NCBI RefSeq assembly: GCF_016863275.1
Contig: NZ_BOOO01000048.1
Coordinates: forward strand, 1 to 64,000
DNA from: Planotetraspora mira
GTDB lineage: Bacteria > Actinomycetota > Actinomycetes > Streptosporangiales > Streptosporangiaceae
DNA length: 64,000 nucleotides
Direction of reading: 5' to 3'
Part shown: piece by piece, positions 61,066 through 64,000 of the stretch
How the letters are laid out: the number at the start of each line of letters is the position of its first letter
Position numbering within the stretch: position 1 is the stretch's first letter
The notes under the pieces: model-generated
What the model was told of the DNA's origin: nothing
Databases searched by the model: none
What the model saw: the letters and a program-made list of their open reading frames with translations, nothing else
Program-made: the position numbers and the translations under genes

Positions 61066-61806
61066 TCAGAACGACAACAGCTGGAACGTCCCCACCGTGC
61101 GGAAGCCCATACGGCGGTAGATCGGTTCGCCGGCGGCGCTCGAGGTGAGGGCGGCCGCGCGTATGCCTCGCTCGCGTGCCAGGTCGAGTGCTGCCCTTGT
61201 CATGGCGGTGCCGATGCCACGTCGGCGATGCTCGGGCTGAGTGCCGACGAAGTACAGGGTGAGCAGGCCGTGGCTCAGCCAGGCGACCGCGGTGCCGGCG
61301 ATCTGGCCGTCGTCAAGGCGGCCGGCCAGTCTGATCACGGTGCCGTCTCCGGAGAACGCCTTCTCCCGGTCCATCGTGGCGGCGATGCCGTCCGGACGAA
61401 TTCCCGAAACCCTGGCGTAGGCCGGCACGAATTCAGACAGGTCGGTGGTCTCGACGATGTGCAGCCCGGCCGGCGTGGGCGCGGTGGACGCCTCGTCGAT
61501 TGCCACCGTCATGATCGGCATGCGGGCCAACTGGACCGCGCCGAGGGACGCCAGGGCGTCACCCGTGCCCGCGTCGCTGTCCGGGCCGACCCACCAGATC
61601 CGAGGGACGCCCTCGAGGCGGTGACGGGCTTCGGCAAGAGCATCCTGCGGGGCACGCCCACGCACTCGCAGCACGCCGTTGAGGGGCGCGTGCGGCACCT
61701 CGCTCCGGTAGGTCGGCAGGTCGGGGCTTCCGGCCATGCCGATGTTCCAGCCGAGGAGGTACGCGCGGTGCGCGGCGAGCAACGTGTCGAGCGATTCCAC
61801 TCGCAT
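61066..61806 (-). CDS. GNAT family N-acetyltransferase
   Basis: 246 residues, with an N-terminal region of about 120 residues (ESLDTLLAAHRAYLLGWNIG, RIWWVGPDSDAGTGDALAS) that has no clear motif, then a GNAT domain: LTLYFVGTQPEHRRRGIGTA (acetyl-CoA motif), AALTSSAAGEPIYRRMGFRT. Start ATG 61806 or GTG 61842; neither has a ribosome site. The layout resembles two-domain acetyltransferases whose first half is a degenerate GNAT fold. Acceptor unknown. Confidence 0.78.
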   Translation of the reverse strand: MRVESLDTLLAAHRAYLLGWNIGMAGSPDLPTYRSEVPHAPLNGVLRVRGRAPQDALAEARHRLEGVPRIWWVGPDSDAGTGDALASLGAVQLARMPIMTVAIDEASTAPTPAGLHIVETTDLSEFVPAYARVSGIRPDGIAATMDREKAFSGDGTVIRLAGRLDDGQIAGTAVAWLSHGLLTLYFVGTQPEHRRRGIGTAMTRAALDLARERGIRAAALTSSAAGEPIYRRMGFRTVGTFQLLSF

Positions 61807-62020
61807 GATGGTAAGCCGATGGGCATCAGAGCCCGGGACCACCCTGACCGGACCACGCGAAGTACGGCGCCCAAGGGCTGACGGTCGCGACGGCCGTCGC
61901 CAAGGACAGGGCCTTCACCCTCGTCGTGGCCTACCACGCATGCTGTTGAGCGCAGTGCCACTGACAGTGGATACGCAGAGTCGTGTGCTCGGCCCTCACT
62001 TTGTGGATCTCAACCTGAGG

Positions 62021-62983
62021 TCACATCCGAACTGCGCCGACACCGGAATCGCCGATCGCACCGATCCGGCGGCGGTAATCGCGCGGGGACGCGCCAGTGA
62101 CCCGCTTGAACGCGTTGCTCAGCGCGCTCTCCGAGCCGTAGCCGACCTCACGGGCGATCGACGCCACCGTTCCGTCGCCGCGGCGCAGGCGGTCGGCGGC
62201 CAGTTCGATCCGCCAGCCGCTCAGGTAGTTGAGCGGGCCCTGCCCGACGACCTGCTTGAACCGGGCGGCGAGCGTTGACCGGGACACCGCCGCAACCTCA
62301 GCCAGCTGAGCCACCGTCCAGGAGCGGTCCGGCCGGGCGTGCATGGCCCGCAGCGCCGGGGCCACGACCGGGTCGGCGAGCCCGGCCAGCCAGCCGGACA
62401 CCTCACCGGGCCTGGCGACGGCCAGGTGCAGGCGCAGCAGGTGGATCAGCATCACCAGGGCGAGATGCTCGGTGACCAGTGTCGAGGCGAGCGGCCGGTC
62501 GCGCAGCTCGGCGTCGATCTGCTCGAGTGCCCACCGCACGGTGGCGGCCTCGGCGGTGTGGCCGGGCACATGGATCACCGGCGGCAGCGCGTCGAGCAGC
62601 AGCTCCTGGGCCCGTTCACCGAAGTCGAACCGGCCGCCGACGAAGACCACGTCCTCACCGGTTCCCACCCTGGCCACACCGTCGGTGGCCGCCGCGAAGA
62701 CCGGGTTGGCCGGGACCGGCCGAACCCCCCGCTTGCTGGCCAGAGTGAAGCTCCGCGGCTGCGTGAGCAGGAAGCAGTCGCTCTCGGCCAGCTTGATCGG
62801 CTCCGGCACGGCGTCGACGGTGAGCAGGCAGTGTCCGCGGCGTACCGCGTTGAACTTGACCCCCTGCGGCGGCTCGAACGACACCGCCCACTCGCCGCCG
62901 GCGACCAGCCCGACAGACAGGTGGCTGGTCGTGCCGATGAGAGTGAGGACCTCTTCGAGGGGATCGGCTAGCTGGACGCTCAC
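62021..62983 (-). CDS. AraC family regulator with cupin-type sensor
   Basis: 320 residues. Cupin_6-like N-terminal sensor (GVKFNAVRRGHCLLTVDAV, ESDCFLLTQPRSFTLAS) and a C-terminal AraC domain with two helix-turn-helices: TVAQLAEVAAVSRSTLAARF and VASIAREVGYGSESALSNAF-KRVTGASPRDYRR. GTG 62983 has no ribosome site; CATAGT sits five bases ahead. It is divergent from the SDR gene with only 60 bases between them, the standard layout for an AraC regulator of a dehydrogenase in this family. Confidence 0.87.
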   Translation of the reverse strand: MSVQLADPLEEVLTLIGTTSHLSVGLVAGGEWAVSFEPPQGVKFNAVRRGHCLLTVDAVPEPIKLAESDCFLLTQPRSFTLASKRGVRPVPANPVFAAATDGVARVGTGEDVVFVGGRFDFGERAQELLLDALPPVIHVPGHTAEAATVRWALEQIDAELRDRPLASTLVTEHLALVMLIHLLRLHLAVARPGEVSGWLAGLADPVVAPALRAMHARPDRSWTVAQLAEVAAVSRSTLAARFKQVVGQGPLNYLSGWRIELAADRLRRGDGTVASIAREVGYGSESALSNAFKRVTGASPRDYRRRIGAIGDSGVGAVRM

Positions 62984-63043
62984 GCAACTATGTTGGACCC
63001 AGGAGCATTCCAAGTCCAGTCTCCGGTCCTTACCGTCGAGACC

Positions 63044-63949
63044 ATGACACGTATCAGCACTCCGTTCAACGCCAAGACCACGGCCGCCGAGATCCTCGCC
63101 GACGTCGACCTCACCGGGCGACGAATCATCGTCACCGGCGGTGCCTCCGGGATCGGCCTGGAGACCGTCCGGGCTCTGCGGGGAGCGGGGGCCGAGGTCA
63201 CCGTGGCGACGCGCAACCCCGCCGGCGGCGAGCGGCCCTTGGACCTGAGCGACCTCGGCTCGGTGCGCGCGTTCGTGGCCGACTGGACCGGGCCCGTGCA
63301 CGCTATCGTCGCGAACGCCGGGATCATGGCGGTGCCCACCCGCCAGGTCGCCGCCAACGGCTGGGAACTGCAGCTGGCGACGAACTTCCTCGGCCATTTC
63401 GCTCTGATCACCGGCCTGCACGACAACCTGCGGCAGGCCGGCGACGCGCGGGTGGTCACGGTGAGTTCCGGCGCCCATCTGCGCGCGCCCTTCGACTTCG
63501 ACGACCCGCACTTCGAGCGACGCCCGTACGACCGCTGGGCCGCGTACGGGCAGTCGAAGACGGCCGATGTTCTGCTCGCGGTCGGTGTCGGCCGGCGCTG
63601 GGCCGCCGACGGCGTCACCGCCAACTCGCTGAACCCCGGCTACATCCACACCAACCTGCAGCGGCATCTCGACGATGACACCAGGCGGGCGTTCGGCTCG
63701 ATGGACGACGAGGGAAACCTCCTGACCCCGGACTACTACAAGACCCCGGAGCAGGGAGCCGCCACCTCGGTGCTGCTCGCCGCGTCCCCACTGCTCGACG
63801 GGGTGACCGGCCGGTACTTCTCGGACAACCAGGAAGAAGAGGCGGTGCCCGGCGGCCCAGAAGTGCCCGGCGGCGTAGCGCACTGGGCGGTCGACCCGGC
63901 TGCCGCGGACCGCCTCTGGGACTACGCGCTCAAAGCGACACTCAACTGA
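63044..63949 (+). CDS. Short-chain dehydrogenase/reductase
   Basis: 301 residues. Rossmann motif RIIVTGGASGIGLETVRAL (T-G-G-x-x-G-I-G), ANAGIMAVPTRQVAANGWEL (N-A-G), catalytic Ser in VVTVSSGAHL and the Y-x-x-x-K pair in AAYGQSKTADVLLAVG. The sequence is closest to retinol/WW-domain-type SDRs common in actinomycetes. ATG 63044 fits; GAGACC precedes it. Under divergent AraC control by position. Substrate unknown; the NADP preference is suggested by ATRNPAGG following the second strand. Confidence 0.88.
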   Translation: MTRISTPFNAKTTAAEILADVDLTGRRIIVTGGASGIGLETVRALRGAGAEVTVATRNPAGGERPLDLSDLGSVRAFVADWTGPVHAIVANAGIMAVPTRQVAANGWELQLATNFLGHFALITGLHDNLRQAGDARVVTVSSGAHLRAPFDFDDPHFERRPYDRWAAYGQSKTADVLLAVGVGRRWAADGVTANSLNPGYIHTNLQRHLDDDTRRAFGSMDDEGNLLTPDYYKTPEQGAATSVLLAASPLLDGVTGRYFSDNQEEEAVPGGPEVPGGVAHWAVDPAAADRLWDYALKATLN

Positions 63950-64000
63950 TGATCACCAGTCGGTGGGCGCGTCGCACCCGGATCATCCCGGTGCCTGGGC

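Overview
The window looks like a stretch of chromosome from a high-G+C actinomycete. Evidence is the strong G/C third-position bias in every convincing reading frame, frequent GTG and TTG starts, 4-base ATGA/GTGA overlaps, apparently leaderless regulator genes, twin-arginine and lipobox exports, and families typical of Streptosporangiales/Streptomyces relatives (WYL, TioE-type MerR, ECF41, F420-type split barrel, single-chain carboxylase). The genus is inference. There is no rRNA, tRNA, CRISPR array, transposase or integrase; it reads as an accessory-rich chromosomal arm with local gene decay but no complete mobile element.

Layout. 1-2 kb: a nested stem-loop, a CIRCE-like element and a palindrome in front of a TetR gene coupled to a glycosidase-like TIM-barrel gene. 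2-3.6 kb: secreted phosphodiester glycosidase. 4-9.1 kb: small regulator/enzyme pairs (VOC proteins with ArsR or WYL regulators, an XRE-cupin regulator, a methyltransferase) and an internally deleted YdeI-family remnant. 9.1-13.3 kb: a drug-type ABC exporter with a divergent TetR, and a rifampicin monooxygenase (Rox) preceded by a possible leader peptide and hairpin. 13.3-18.7 kb: one very large single-chain biotin-dependent acyl-CoA carboxylase. 19-28 kb: a membrane protein and a peptidoglycan-sugar salvage operon read leftward (NagZ-like GH3, NamZ, MurQ, ABC sugar importer, RpiR/MurR regulator). 28-33 kb: methyltransferases, acetyltransferases and an SRPBCC/ArsR pair. 32.3-34.6 kb: a two-gene unit behind a sequence matching the KstR steroid-regulon operator. 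34.7-44 kb: cupin, MFS exporter, vWA lipoprotein, membrane esterase with divergent TetR, WYL/VOC pair, TioE-like MerR with divergent erythromycin-esterase-like enzyme. 44-49 kb: DUF4097 protein, a signal-less receptor-type binding protein, an ECF41 sigma factor between two VOC genes, and a small RelA/SpoT-type HD hydrolase. 49-52 kb: modular secreted GH27 glycosidase. 52.4-55.2 kb: trpB-trpA-gntR operon with GntR-type operators. 55.3-60 kb: amidohydrolase, Lrp regulator, stand-alone AceE-like E1 enzyme, and remnants of an alpha/beta hydrolase and an ATP-dependent DNA ligase. 60-64 kb: DJ-1/PfpI protein, acetyltransferase, and divergent AraC regulator/SDR. The last 50 bases hold nothing I can identify.

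How the genes work together. The clearest pathway is cell-wall sugar salvage: exported NagZ and NamZ would release GlcNAc and MurNAc, the ABC system would import the sugar, and MurQ would convert MurNAc-6-phosphate to GlcNAc-6-phosphate. No kinase or ATPase gene is in the cluster. Most of the rest is a set of self-contained regulator-plus-enzyme modules, many with a clear palindromic operator in the shared intergenic space. Four spots hold actual or possible gene fragments, two of them still joined to a neighbour by a 4-base stop/start overlap.
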